Shown here piece by piece: positions 33,488 to 42,271 of a DNA stretch of 64,000 nucleotides. Origin of the DNA: an uncultured Siphonobacter sp. (GTDB taxonomy: Bacteria; Bacteroidota; Bacteroidia; Cytophagales; Spirosomataceae); the NCBI GenBank assembly GCA_913775095.1, contig CAJYIW010000024.1:1-64000 (forward strand). The letters run 5' to 3'. The notes under the pieces were generated by a model that worked only from the letters and a program-made list of their open reading frames with translations, did not search any database and had not been told where the DNA came from. Position numbers and translations under genes: made by a program. Positions within the stretch are counted from its first letter, which is position 1. Each line of letters begins with the position of its first letter.

Positions 33488-34291
33488 TTATTCCCCTAAG
33501 CTTTCCCGAATCATCCGAACTAACTCATCGTGCAGGAGGCCATTGGAGCTGATGATTTCGCCATTTGTCAGGTAGCTGTCGCCGCCTTTCATGTCGGTGA
33601 CTTTCCCACCTGCTTCTTCGACGAGTAATACACCCGCGGCGATGTCCCAGCTGTTGATGTTGTATTCAAAGTATCCTTCAAACCAGCCCCGGGCGGTATA
33701 AGCCAGATCCAGAGCGGCCGAGCCGATGCGGCGGAAGCCGTGCGATTCACGCGTGATTTTCAGGATCATGTCCATGTAAGCTTCCGTTTTCTGATTCTGC
33801 CGACTGGGAAAACCGCAGGCCAGCAGGCTATGACGGATTTCGCTTACTTTGGAAACGACCAGTTGCTCTTTATTCATCCAGGCTCCGCCGTTTTTCCAGG
33901 TATAGTACATTTCGTCACGGAAGGGCTCGTAAATGACGCCCGCTACGGGCTTACCGCCCTGCAATAACCCAATGCTGGTACAGAACTGCGGATACGCGTG
34001 CAGGAAGTTAGTGGTACCATCCAGGGGATCAATCACCCACACCAGGTCCTGATCTTTGGCCTGTTCTACCGTACCTTCTTCCGTGATGAATCCGGACCCC
34101 GGAATCAGACCGGACAATCCTTCCACCAGACGAGTTTCGGTTTCTTTATCGACGTAGGAAACCAGATTGAAGTTCTCGCCATATTTATGCTCAATTCGGG
34201 TGGGATCGAAATGCTTCAATTCCGCCAACATGAATTCCCCGGCAGCTTTTGCCAGCTTCGTAACTTCCAGGGTGATTTTCTCAAAACTCAT
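33488..34291 (-). CDS. Inositol monophosphatase family phosphatase
   Basis: A 267-residue Mg-dependent phosphatase. The metal-binding motifs are present: EEG (near residue 69), WVIDPLDGTTNF (near 85) and NSWDIAAGVLLVEEAGG (near 210). Family members hydrolyse inositol-1-phosphate or related sugar or nucleotide phosphates, and some act as 3'(2'),5'-bisphosphate nucleotidases; the sequence alone does not decide. I chose ATG 34291 (MSFEKITLEV); an open frame extends 18 codons further without family similarity. Confidence 0.88.
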   Translation of the reverse strand: MSFEKITLEVTKLAKAAGEFMLAELKHFDPTRIEHKYGENFNLVSYVDKETETRLVEGLSGLIPGSGFITEEGTVEQAKDQDLVWVIDPLDGTTNFLHAYPQFCTSIGLLQGGKPVAGVIYEPFRDEMYYTWKNGGAWMNKEQLVVSKVSEIRHSLLACGFPSRQNQKTEAYMDMILKITRESHGFRRIGSAALDLAYTARGWFEGYFEYNINSWDIAAGVLLVEEAGGKVTDMKGGDSYLTNGEIISSNGLLHDELVRMIRESLGE

Positions 34292-34566
34292 AATATATTG
34301 TGATTTAACTAGGGCCTGCGGCGAGTCATGATTCATTCCGGTCACGAATCATTCAGCAACTCGTTTACCGGGACAAAGTAACACTTATTCATACACAACC
34401 CCGCCCTTTCAGCCCTCATTAAGTTAAACTTGCTGCATTTTTCACCCTGAACCGGGCACCCTTTTTTAAGAAAACTGAATACCTTTTCTTTAGTACGCCT
34501 AAAAACGACAAGCGTTGCGTCTATCCTTACGGAATAACTCTTTATTTCCCTTCAATCCACACCCCT

Positions 34567-35628
34567 ATGGCTTCCATTTACACCCCCAAACAGCAACGTT
34601 ATCTGCTCATTGTTAGCCTCATCGTCATTTCAGGGTTTATCATTGCGGGTCTGCGGCAATACATCACGGCCTTCTTCGGAGCCGGGATTTTATACGTCAT
34701 TTTCAGGCCCTGGCTTCACCAGCTGGTTGAAAAAAAGCATTTCAATCGTACGCTGGTTTCGGTGGGCTTACTTCTGTTTTCCATTCTGGTGATCATCATT
34801 CCCTTTCTGGTGCTTAGTCTGTTGCTGGCCGACCGGGTGCGGTATTACAGTCAGAATTATCAGGATATTCTGAAACTGGTGGAAAAAATTGAAGAATTGA
34901 CGGGCATCTCCATTACGGACCAGAACAGTATCAAATCCCTGATTCAGCAGGGAGCCAGCTGGGCCAGCCAGCAATTTCCGAGCATCGTCGGGGGTACGCT
35001 GGATGTATTGATCATTCTGGGTTTACTCTTTTTTACGCTGTATTACATGTTCACGCAGGAAGACAGTTTTCTCAACGGCCTCAAACGCTACCTGCCCTTT
35101 GATGCCAGTACCGACGAAGAATTAGGGGAAAGTCTGAAGAATATGGTGAATGCCAACATCCTGGGCCAGGGGCTCATTTCATTGATTCAGGGCATTTTAA
35201 CGGGCGTAACCCTCTGGATTTTCGGCACGCCCGATGCCGCTTTCTGGGGGACGGTTACCTTCTTTCTAAGCTTTATTCCCGTATTAGGAACGCCCATCGT
35301 CTGGGGGCCTGCCGGGCTGATCGCCATTTCTCAGGGAGACACGGGCCGGGGCATCGGCATCCTGCTGGTGGGAGTGATTGTGCTGACCAACGTTGACAAC
35401 GTGTTACGGATCATTCTGGCCAAACGCATGGGCGATGTTCACCCGTTGATTACGCTAACCGGGGTGGTACTCGGGGTTCCGCTTTTCGGAATCCTGGGAC
35501 TGGTGATTGGTCCGCTTCTGATCGCGTATCTGATTGTCTTGTTCAAGGTATTTGAACGAACCAACCGGCAGCTCATTCTGGAAGAGAAGAAAGAAACCGA
35601 GCTGGCTCAGCGGCGGGAAAAACCTTAG
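34567..35628 (+). CDS. AI-2E family transporter
   Basis: A 353-residue membrane protein of the AI-2E (TqsA/PerM-like) family, with about 7-8 hydrophobic segments and the typical soluble insert between the second and third hairpins (residues 90-140). The C-terminal motif region FFLSFIPVLGTPIVWGPAGL followed by HPLITLTGVVLGVPLFGILG is diagnostic. Known relatives export autoinducer-2 or act as Na+/H+ antiporters; the substrate here is open. The last 20 residues are charged and cytoplasmic. Confidence 0.9.
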   Translation: MASIYTPKQQRYLLIVSLIVISGFIIAGLRQYITAFFGAGILYVIFRPWLHQLVEKKHFNRTLVSVGLLLFSILVIIIPFLVLSLLLADRVRYYSQNYQDILKLVEKIEELTGISITDQNSIKSLIQQGASWASQQFPSIVGGTLDVLIILGLLFFTLYYMFTQEDSFLNGLKRYLPFDASTDEELGESLKNMVNANILGQGLISLIQGILTGVTLWIFGTPDAAFWGTVTFFLSFIPVLGTPIVWGPAGLIAISQGDTGRGIGILLVGVIVLTNVDNVLRIILAKRMGDVHPLITLTGVVLGVPLFGILGLVIGPLLIAYLIVLFKVFERTNRQLILEEKKETELAQRREKP

Positions 35629-35720
35629 TTGTTCTGAAGATGATATGCTTTCATCTTGTGTATGAAACCTTTTCCGGGTTCACAGGCTGCTGTTCATTAG
35701 TTTACGGGTCTCTGCTCTTT

Positions 35721-35757
35721 AACTTCCCGAAAGCTTAAAGCTTTCGGGAAGTTTTGC
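35721..35757 (+). terminator. Terminator after the AI-2E gene
   Basis: AACTTCCCGAAAGCTT (35721-35736) and its exact reverse complement (35738-35753) form a 16-bp stem, then TTTTG. Confidence 0.92.
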
Positions 35758-35802
35758 TATCAGTAGTCTTGCAACCTCGTAAGGTTTATCCATTTTTAAC
35801 CA

Positions 35803-35829
35803 AAAGAGGCTGGTTTCAGCCAGCCTCTT
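35803..35829 (-). terminator. Terminator after the GH29 gene
   Basis: AAGAGGCTGG and CCAGCCTCTT pair around TTTCAG; on the minus strand the stem is followed by TTGGTTAAAAA-type sequence with T-rich start. It faces the terminator of the convergent AI-2E gene. Confidence 0.85.
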
Positions 35830-35857
35830 GGGTACAAACTCAATTGAAAACGGAAAA

Positions 35858-37996
35858 CTACTTCAGTTTCCACTCCAGAAACAGGTTGGGTAAGCTCAGA
35901 TCCCGGTGGGGTGAAGGAGGTTCGTGCAATTGCCAGCTCATGTCGTTGGTGGGTTGTAAACGAATGCGTTCCAGACGCTTCCGGTACATCACCTGAGGGA
36001 TCTGATCCGTAATCGAAAGGGGCACCTGATCGTGGTAACGGTTATAAAGTTTTACGAGTAACTGATTCAGTCCCGGTTTTAACTTCAGTAATACCACGTC
36101 ACGCGTCGAATCCGTCTTTTCGGGATTATTATGCAGCAGCAACTGCTCGCCGTTCAGCCATACGCCGACGCCATCGCCGCTTAATACTTCTACCAACAGA
36201 TTCTGAGCTTTATCGGCCGTTAGATCCTGCAACACAAACCAGCTTTGCGAAGGCTCAGCGGGTAACTGCCGAACTTCTTCCCGATTAATCTCTTTCCAGC
36301 GGGGTCCTTCGCGTAAGGGCCAGCCTTTCGAGGGATCAATCGACAGCACACTCCCCCAGGCAATTCCGGTGTTTCGGACCTGATTGAGATAGGTAGGTCC
36401 CCAGGTTACTTTTCCGGTTTTCGCCATCTGGTAGGGTTCGCCTTCGTCCAGAATAATGGAACGACGAACGCCATTTACATCCAGATCAATGCTTTTTCCT
36501 TTTTCTTCCTCTGAAAAAACGATCAGTGGCGTAACCGACATGGCCTTGGGAATCTCCACCCGCCAGGAATTTTTTACGGTAGTGCGGTAATAAGTGTTAT
36601 AATCGACTCCGCCGATGCTGTACTGGTGCTGGGCATTGCCGTGAGATAAAACCAGATTTTTCTGACTGGGATCAATCCGAATAACGTTTGCGGGCGTAAC
36701 CTGATAATCATCGCTGAAGGTCACGACCAGCACCGGAATGTCTTTCGCTGATTTGATTTCGGCGGGTAAGATAATCTGAATGTCGTTACCGGCCCGCTTG
36801 TAGGAAGCCGTTTGCTGTGGCTTACCCAATACGTGAATAATCTGAAGGTTTCCGCTAATACCGGGCAGGGTGATCGTCCGACCCGCGGGCATTTCCAGGA
36901 GTGACAAATACAGATTCCGTCCTTTCGACGTTACTTCCCCCCACTTGAACGGATTGGGAAAGGGGTCAGCCTGCGTACCGTAGACGGCTTCGCCATTTTG
37001 CCGGAGCCAGTCCCCCATTTTCAGTAGTACATCCTGTTCGAACTCCACAACCGTTCCATCGCCGCGAGGCCCGATGTTCAGTAAATAATTACCTCCCCGA
37101 CTGACTACTTTCAGTAAACTCACCAGCTTTTCGCGGGCCTTGTCATCGGCCGAACCGTATTCCTGCCAGGAGCGGTATCCCCAGGTTTCGTCGTACATGG
37201 AAGCGGGCGTTTGCCAGGGCGTTGCAATTTTGTAGTTGGGGTATTCATTATCTCCCATCACGCAGAAATCTCCGGCTTCGTTCCCAATCCGGCCACTCAC
37301 CATGCAATCGGGTTGCAGTTCGTGAACCAGATCTGCCAGCTCCTGACTCTGGGCGGGCATTTGGGATCCCATGTCAAACCATAGCTCGGAGATGGGTCCA
37401 TAATTGGTTAACAATTCGCGAATCTGGTTCTTGTTATACTCGTGATGAGCCGCCGGAACGGGATCAGAATTACTGCTGGAAATGGGATATGCCGCCGGAA
37501 AATGCCAGTCGATAATGGAGTAATACAGTCCGAACTTCATGCCCTGCCGCTCGCAGGCTTCGGCCAGTTCTTTCACGACATCGCGTTTGTACGGAGTCGC
37601 ATCCACGATGTTGAATTTCGTGAACGCTGACTTAAACATGCAAAAACCGTCGTGATGTTTGGAAGTGAGCACGACGGAACGCATTCCTGCGGCCTTCGCC
37701 AGAGCTACGACCGAATCCGGATTCCAGCGTTTGGGATCAAAGCTCCGGGCGACGGCTTCGTAGGTATCACTGTATAAACCGGGAGCATGAGCCCGAATTT
37801 GTTCGCTGTATCCCCGGGCTACGGGTTTCCCTTCCCACATCCCGCCCAACGCTGAATACACGCCCCAGTGAATGAACAGGGAATATTTATCGTTTTTCCA
37901 GGTTTGCAGGGCCTTGGATTCCTGCCCGGCCTCCTGCTGGGCAAAGGAACCCAGACTGGAACAAAGGGTTAAAACAATCAGTACGAATCGTTTCAT
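35858..37996 (-). CDS. Alpha-L-fucosidase, GH29
   Basis: A 712-residue secreted alpha-L-fucosidase. The signal peptide is MKRFVLIVLTLCSSLGSFA. The GH29 barrel (residues 25-350) begins LFIHWGVYSALGGMWEG, has VVLTSKHHDGFCMF (paired His), and the catalytic Asp nucleophile in SELWFDMGSQ near residue 205. Beyond residue 350 lie two beta-sandwich regions, giving a longer protein than minimal GH29 enzymes; the last of about 150 residues resembles a galactose-binding/PA14-like carbohydrate module (GVGVWLNGEQLLLHNN). It would remove fucose from plant or algal glycans. It is a lone gene. Confidence 0.93.
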   Translation of the reverse strand: MKRFVLIVLTLCSSLGSFAQQEAGQESKALQTWKNDKYSLFIHWGVYSALGGMWEGKPVARGYSEQIRAHAPGLYSDTYEAVARSFDPKRWNPDSVVALAKAAGMRSVVLTSKHHDGFCMFKSAFTKFNIVDATPYKRDVVKELAEACERQGMKFGLYYSIIDWHFPAAYPISSSNSDPVPAAHHEYNKNQIRELLTNYGPISELWFDMGSQMPAQSQELADLVHELQPDCMVSGRIGNEAGDFCVMGDNEYPNYKIATPWQTPASMYDETWGYRSWQEYGSADDKAREKLVSLLKVVSRGGNYLLNIGPRGDGTVVEFEQDVLLKMGDWLRQNGEAVYGTQADPFPNPFKWGEVTSKGRNLYLSLLEMPAGRTITLPGISGNLQIIHVLGKPQQTASYKRAGNDIQIILPAEIKSAKDIPVLVVTFSDDYQVTPANVIRIDPSQKNLVLSHGNAQHQYSIGGVDYNTYYRTTVKNSWRVEIPKAMSVTPLIVFSEEEKGKSIDLDVNGVRRSIILDEGEPYQMAKTGKVTWGPTYLNQVRNTGIAWGSVLSIDPSKGWPLREGPRWKEINREEVRQLPAEPSQSWFVLQDLTADKAQNLLVEVLSGDGVGVWLNGEQLLLHNNPEKTDSTRDVVLLKLKPGLNQLLVKLYNRYHDQVPLSITDQIPQVMYRKRLERIRLQPTNDMSWQLHEPPSPHRDLSLPNLFLEWKLK

Positions 37997-38299
37997 AAAG
38001 ACAAAGGTTTAATGGGGTTTGCGAGTGGTCTGATACAATTCAAGGTTTTTTAATGCCCTCAGGGGTTCTCAAATGCCTAGCCTTTCATTGAATAGTGAAG
38101 CAGGTGCAGATAGTTAGATGTTTTTTCAAACGCAGTCAAACTTCACACCATTTTCAAACTTCCTCCACTCGCAGCGTAGTTACCCATGTTAGGTAATCAA
38201 ATGGATCGTTCTTTGTTTAATTAATTCGTGAATTAGCGATTTATTTTCCTCTCTTGGAACATTTCTTTTTATCCCCTTCTCATGGAATCCTCCTTTTGT

Positions 38300-39265
38300 A
38301 TGAGAATCAACCGTTTCATCCTATCTGCTTTTTTATTTTTATTCTTTACGTTCCGGAGCCATGCTCAGGAAATTCAGTATCCTTATTCCGTTCATACCTT
38401 CCGCATTCATCAGGAAAATCAAACGTTCCGGATGGCCTACATGGACGTCCCGCCTAAGGGAAAATCCACCGGTAAAACGGCCCTTATGTTTCATGGAAAA
38501 AACTTCAATGGGATCTACTGGCGGGAGGTTATTGCGTTTTTAAGTCAGGCCGGATACCGGGTCATTGTGCCCGATCAGGTAGGCTGGGGAAAATCCGATT
38601 ACCCGGACTTGCATTATAGTTTTCACGCTCTGGCAAGTAATAATCAACGCCTGCTGGATTCACTCAAGATTGATCAGGTTACCCTTTTTGCTCACTCCAT
38701 GGGCGGCATGCTGGCCACTCGCTTTACCCTGATGTTTCCTGAGAGGGTTAGTCAGCTTATTCTGGAAAACCCGATTGGGCTGGAAGATTACCGAATCATG
38801 GTTCCCTACGCTCCGCTGCGTGACTTATACAAAAATGAATTATCAGCCACTTATGAGTCGTATCAGAAGTATCAGCAGAGTTATTATCCGCAATGGAAAC
38901 CCGAATACGAAACGTGGGTAAAGGTACAGGCCGCGGCCTTGAAGGACCCCCGTTTTAAGCAAATCGCCTGGGTGAATGCTCTGACCTATCAGATGATTTA
39001 CGAACAACCCGTTTGTTACGAATTCAGCCGCATCAGGGTTCCTACCCTTTTGATCATTGGTCAGGAAGACCGCACCATCGTGGGCAAGAATCGCGTACCG
39101 AAAGAAATCGTCGGTCAATACGGTCAGTACCCGGCTCTGGGCAAACGTACGCAGCAGCAAATCAAAGGAAGTACGCTTGTGGAGTTACCCGGCGTGGGTC
39201 ATATTCCGCACATACAGTCCCTGTCCGAATACAAGAAAGCCGTTCTGGCCTTTCTTAACTCATAA
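38300..39265 (+). CDS. Alpha/beta hydrolase
   Basis: A 321-residue secreted alpha/beta hydrolase. The signal peptide is RFILSAFLFLFFTFRSHA. The nucleophile elbow is FAHSMGGM (Ser near residue 133), the acid is probably in IGQEDRTIVG, and the catalytic His is in PGVGHIPHIQ near the end. It looks like the epoxide hydrolase/haloalkane dehalogenase-like or proline iminopeptidase-like class; the substrate is unknown. An upstream ATG at 38282 adds six residues; I prefer 38300, where the signal peptide starts cleanly. The 285-bp gap before it is AT-rich and shows no repeat. Confidence 0.85.
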   Translation: MRINRFILSAFLFLFFTFRSHAQEIQYPYSVHTFRIHQENQTFRMAYMDVPPKGKSTGKTALMFHGKNFNGIYWREVIAFLSQAGYRVIVPDQVGWGKSDYPDLHYSFHALASNNQRLLDSLKIDQVTLFAHSMGGMLATRFTLMFPERVSQLILENPIGLEDYRIMVPYAPLRDLYKNELSATYESYQKYQQSYYPQWKPEYETWVKVQAAALKDPRFKQIAWVNALTYQMIYEQPVCYEFSRIRVPTLLIIGQEDRTIVGKNRVPKEIVGQYGQYPALGKRTQQQIKGSTLVELPGVGHIPHIQSLSEYKKAVLAFLNS

Positions 39266-39297
39266 GCTCAGCTACCGATTTTTTAACCTGTATCTCT

Positions 39298-39942
39298 ATG
39301 AAAGTTATCATTACCGGAGCTACCGGTATGGTGGGCGAAGGAGTTTTACACGAATGCCTGCTGCATCCCTCGGTCGAAAAAGTACTGATTATCAACCGAA
39401 AACCTTCGGGCATAACTCATCCGAAGTTGCAGGAACTGGTTCATACCGATTTTTTCAACCTGTCTCCGATTGCTTCGCAACTGGCGGGGTATGATGCCTG
39501 CTTTTTTTGTCTGGGCGTTTCTTCCGTCGGCATGAAGGAAGCGGACTATCGCCGGCTTACGTATGACCTGACCATGCACTTTGCCGAAACCCTGGTACAG
39601 CAGTCTCCTCATGCGGTGTTTACCTACGTATCCGGAGCGGGAACGGATGGCTCGTCCATGTGGGCTAAAGTAAAACGCCAGACCGAAGACAATCTGGCGA
39701 AACTCCCCTTCCGGAATACCTACGCTTTTCGTCCGGGATTCATGAAACCTACTCCGGGACTGAAAAATACTCTTCACCTGTACCGATACATTAACTGGCT
39801 CTATCCCCTAATGCGAAAGTTAATGCCGGCCTACGTGAGTACCCTGGCGGAATTGGGTCAGGCGATGATTAACTCGGTTCTGAAGGGTTATTCTACGCGG
39901 GTTCTGGAGGTTAAGGACATCGTAGCCCTGGCTCATCGCTAG
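39298..39942 (+). CDS. NAD(P)-binding SDR-like epimerase family protein
   Basis: A 214-residue atypical short-chain dehydrogenase. The Rossmann dinucleotide motif is ITGATGMVGEG (residues 5-15); YVSGAGTDG near residue 116 holds the position normally taken by the SDR serine. Family relatives are described as NAD-dependent epimerases or NAD(P)H-binding oxidoreductases of unclear substrate. It is 32 bp after the hydrolase gene, so they may be co-transcribed. Its TAG stop overlaps the stop of the convergent GNAT gene in the palindrome CTAG. Confidence 0.85.
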   Translation: MKVIITGATGMVGEGVLHECLLHPSVEKVLIINRKPSGITHPKLQELVHTDFFNLSPIASQLAGYDACFFCLGVSSVGMKEADYRRLTYDLTMHFAETLVQQSPHAVFTYVSGAGTDGSSMWAKVKRQTEDNLAKLPFRNTYAFRPGFMKPTPGLKNTLHLYRYINWLYPLMRKLMPAYVSTLAELGQAMINSVLKGYSTRVLEVKDIVALAHR

Positions 39943-40493
39943 TTACGGTTCTGCTTCTGCGGATCGAAAACCATGCCGGTGCATAGACAGTAATGTCCCT
40001 GCGTCCGCTCGAGAATGTCATAGTTTTTACAAATCCGGCAACCCTTCCAGAACGCCGGGTCGTGGGTTAAGTCGTCAAAAGCTACGGGCTGGAAGCCGAG
40101 TTTGTTGTTTAGTTTCATGACGGCGGTTCCGGTAGTAATCCCGAAGATCCGGGCCTGGGGGAATAACGTCCGGCAATAGCCAAACAGCCGTACTTTCAAT
40201 AACTCCGAAAGTTTTTTACCCCGAAACTGCGGAGCCACAATCAGGCCGGAATTGGAAACGAATTTTCCTTCTTCGTAGACTTCCCAGAAACAGAATCCCG
40301 CCCAGCAACCCTGCGAATCGACGGCAATTAAAGCCTGGTGTTTCTGCATCTTCTGACGAATCTCGTCCGGTGAGCGATCGCCAATTCCGGTTCCGCGGGC
40401 GGCGGCACTTTCCCGCATGGCTTCGCAAATTTGTTCGGCTAAAACGAGGTGTTTGGCCGAGGCTTCTTCTATTATAAACGGTTGGTCTTCCAT
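39939..40493 (-). CDS. GNAT family N-acetyltransferase with C-terminal Cys cluster
   Basis: A 184-residue GNAT protein: the acetyl-CoA loop is VAPQFRGKKLSELLK (near residue 93). The C-terminus carries KGCRICKNYD and HYCLCTG, four Cys that could bind zinc. This form is, as I recall, often beside argG in other Bacteroidota and has been linked to arginine biosynthesis, but no arginine gene is adjacent here. The gene overlaps the convergent SDR gene by 4 bp at CTAG. Confidence 0.82.
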   Translation of the reverse strand: MEDQPFIIEEASAKHLVLAEQICEAMRESAAARGTGIGDRSPDEIRQKMQKHQALIAVDSQGCWAGFCFWEVYEEGKFVSNSGLIVAPQFRGKKLSELLKVRLFGYCRTLFPQARIFGITTGTAVMKLNNKLGFQPVAFDDLTHDPAFWKGCRICKNYDILERTQGHYCLCTGMVFDPQKQNRN

Positions 40494-40497
40494 TATT

Positions 40498-40860
40498 TTA
40501 GGGCAATGAATGCGTCACCTGGCGGCGGTATTCTTCGTGTAAGGCATAAGGCATGAGTCGAAGTAAAACCTCACGGGAGTTACGCTGAGCGTCCAGAAGA
40601 TTCTCCAGACCGTATACGTAAACCGAGCAAACGGCGTTCTGAGTAGAGGCAGATCCGTCGGTTAACAGGTCATTGGCTACCAGAAAGCAGTGCCTTACGG
40701 CGATAAAATCATGCGTATCGGCATAATGTCGGGTGAGTTTCAGTAACTGCGTCGTCAGACGATACGGACTCAGGTTACCCGTTTCTTTTTCAAACTCGGG
40801 AAGGTGTGTTTTCAGTAAATGCCATAAATCCAGTTGCAAAGCTTCCATCGTACGTAGCAT
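40498..40860 (-). CDS. Small conserved-type protein, unknown function
   Basis: A 120-residue helical, soluble protein that I do not firmly recognise; the layout (LDLWHLLKTHLPEFEKET, a central Tyr/His-rich helix, VYVYGLENLLD) is like the DUF7674 family. It is 4 bp upstream of the GNAT gene on the same strand, so the two are a pair. ATG 40860 or 40848 could both be the start. Confidence 0.65.
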   Translation of the reverse strand: MLRTMEALQLDLWHLLKTHLPEFEKETGNLSPYRLTTQLLKLTRHYADTHDFIAVRHCFLVANDLLTDGSASTQNAVCSVYVYGLENLLDAQRNSREVLLRLMPYALHEEYRRQVTHSLP

Positions 40861-40965
40861 TGATTTGCCTTTCTAATTACCAAACCATTGCCAGCCCGCA
40901 GAAAATTACATAAGTACCTTTTAATCAATGTTTTATTATTTTCTTTAGGAACGAATGCTCTTCCA

Positions 40966-40992
40966 TTTTGAAATGGTTTTCTTTTCAAAATG
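40966..40992. promoter_or_regulatory. Inverted repeat upstream of the M28 peptidase (operator candidate)
   Basis: CATTTTGAAA (40966-40975) and TTTCAAAATG (40983-40992) are perfect reverse complements with a 7-bp spacer. The site is 34 bp upstream of a TACTTTTG -7 box, where an activator or repressor could bind. No T-run follows in a terminator position for either neighbour. Confidence 0.5.
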
Positions 40993-41025
40993 AAAAAAAG
41001 AAAGGCGTCTCCGCCAGTGCAGCCT

Positions 41026-41033
41026 TACTTTTG
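41026..41033 (+). promoter_or_regulatory. -7 promoter box TACTTTTG
   Basis: Matches TAnnTTTG and lies 27 bp before the GTG start of the M28 peptidase gene. Confidence 0.5.
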
Positions 41034-41059
41034 AAGTCCATTATTAACATTTCTGCTCT

Positions 41060-41998
41060 GTGAAAAAACTGATTGCCCTTCTGGGCCTGCTGTCGGCCAG
41101 TCCACTCTTTGCCCAAGACTATCTCCCCTCAACGGATCGCATTGCGGCTCACATCAAAACGCTGTCGTCGGATCAGATGAAAGGCCGTGGAACGGGTAGC
41201 AAGGAAAACGATAAGGCGGCTCAGTACATTACCAAGGAATTTCGGAAACTGGGTCTGTTACCAATGGGCTCAGAGGGCTACTGGCAACCGTTTACGGCGA
41301 AAGTGAAGCGAGTAGTCGTAACGGATAGTTTACGGAAAGCTAAAAACGTCATTGGCTACCTGAATAACCGGGCCGCGAATACCATTGTCATCGGGGCTCA
41401 TTACGATCACCTGGGGATGGGGCGACAGGGAAGCTCACTGGAACCTAACCCGGAAGACAAGATTCATAACGGAGCCGACGATAATGCTTCGGGTGTAGCG
41501 GGTCTGCTGGAACTGGCCCGTTATTTCTCAAAAAACAATGTAAAAGAAGAATATAACTTTCTCTTTATAGCGTTTGGGGCGGAAGAACTGGGTTTACAGG
41601 GCTCCCGCTATTTTCTCAATAACCCCACGCTGCCCCTGGATCAAATGAATTTTATGATTTGCATGGACATGATTGGCCGGTATAATTCCGAGCGTGGCGT
41701 GGGTGTGGGCGGTGTAGGCACGAGCCCTGACTGGCCCGGAATCTTTGAAGGCCAGGAGGCTTCCATTAAGTATTTTACGGATCGGGCTGGCAATGGAGGT
41801 TCGGATAACGCGGCCTTTTATGCCAAAGGTATTCCCGTCCTATTCTTTCACACGGGTGGGCACGAGGATTATCACAAACCCACGGACGATTTCGAGAAAA
41901 TCGACCTGAAAGCAGAAGCCGGTATTCTGGATCTGGAAATCAAGGTCATTGAAAAAGCACTGAAATTGCCCAAAATGACCTTTACTACCGTTCAGTAA
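41060..41998 (+). CDS. M28 family zinc metallopeptidase
   Basis: A 312-residue secreted aminopeptidase-type enzyme. The signal peptide is KKLIALLGLLSASPLFAQ. The co-catalytic zinc ligands are all visible: His in GAHYDHLG (near residue 113), Asp in NGADDNASG, Glu-Glu in FGAEELGL, Asp in CMDMIGRY and His in HEDYHKPTDD. It probably removes N-terminal residues from peptides in the periplasm. The start is GTG 41060; no better ATG is available in frame with the signal peptide. Its stop codon is part of a 19-bp terminator stem. Confidence 0.92.
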   Translation: MKKLIALLGLLSASPLFAQDYLPSTDRIAAHIKTLSSDQMKGRGTGSKENDKAAQYITKEFRKLGLLPMGSEGYWQPFTAKVKRVVVTDSLRKAKNVIGYLNNRAANTIVIGAHYDHLGMGRQGSSLEPNPEDKIHNGADDNASGVAGLLELARYFSKNNVKEEYNFLFIAFGAEELGLQGSRYFLNNPTLPLDQMNFMICMDMIGRYNSERGVGVGGVGTSPDWPGIFEGQEASIKYFTDRAGNGGSDNAAFYAKGIPVLFFHTGGHEDYHKPTDDFEKIDLKAEAGILDLEIKVIEKALKLPKMTFTTVQ

Positions 41999-42040
41999 TA
42001 AAGAAGGGAATCGACTATAAATCGATTCCCTTCTTTATTA
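41996..42040. terminator. Long terminator stem after the M28 gene
   Basis: Perfect 19-bp arms (41996-42014 and 42022-42040; core AAGAAGGGAATCGA) around a 7-nt loop. The arm includes the stop codon. The T-rich 3' arm favours plus-strand termination. Confidence 0.85.
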
Positions 42041-42150
42041 CTGACCCCGTAGAGACGTCGATTGATCGCGTCTGGGTAGAGGCGGTTTTTATTACCTTTT
42101 CCTCACCTAATACAGTTGGGCTTACCTTTTCATTTCTTTCCATTGCCCAT

Positions 42151-42176
42151 CCTGGTTGGTGAAGACACCAACCAGG
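42151..42176. repeat. REP-like palindrome between convergent genes
   Basis: CCTGGTTGGTG and CACCAACCAGG pair perfectly (11 bp) around AAGA. It is the same family as those near 11.7, 19.6, 27.4 and 56.7 kb. Nearby, AGACGCCAT...ATGGACGTCT (about 42233-42254) is another imperfect palindrome. The rest of the gap is featureless. Confidence 0.9.
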
Positions 42177-42271
42177 GTAAGAGGGCGAAAAGGCGGTTTT
42201 GGTTACCCTTTCTTTGTTCTTCCATTCTCCGGCTGAGACGCCATGAATGGACGTCTATACCTGAAAAATGA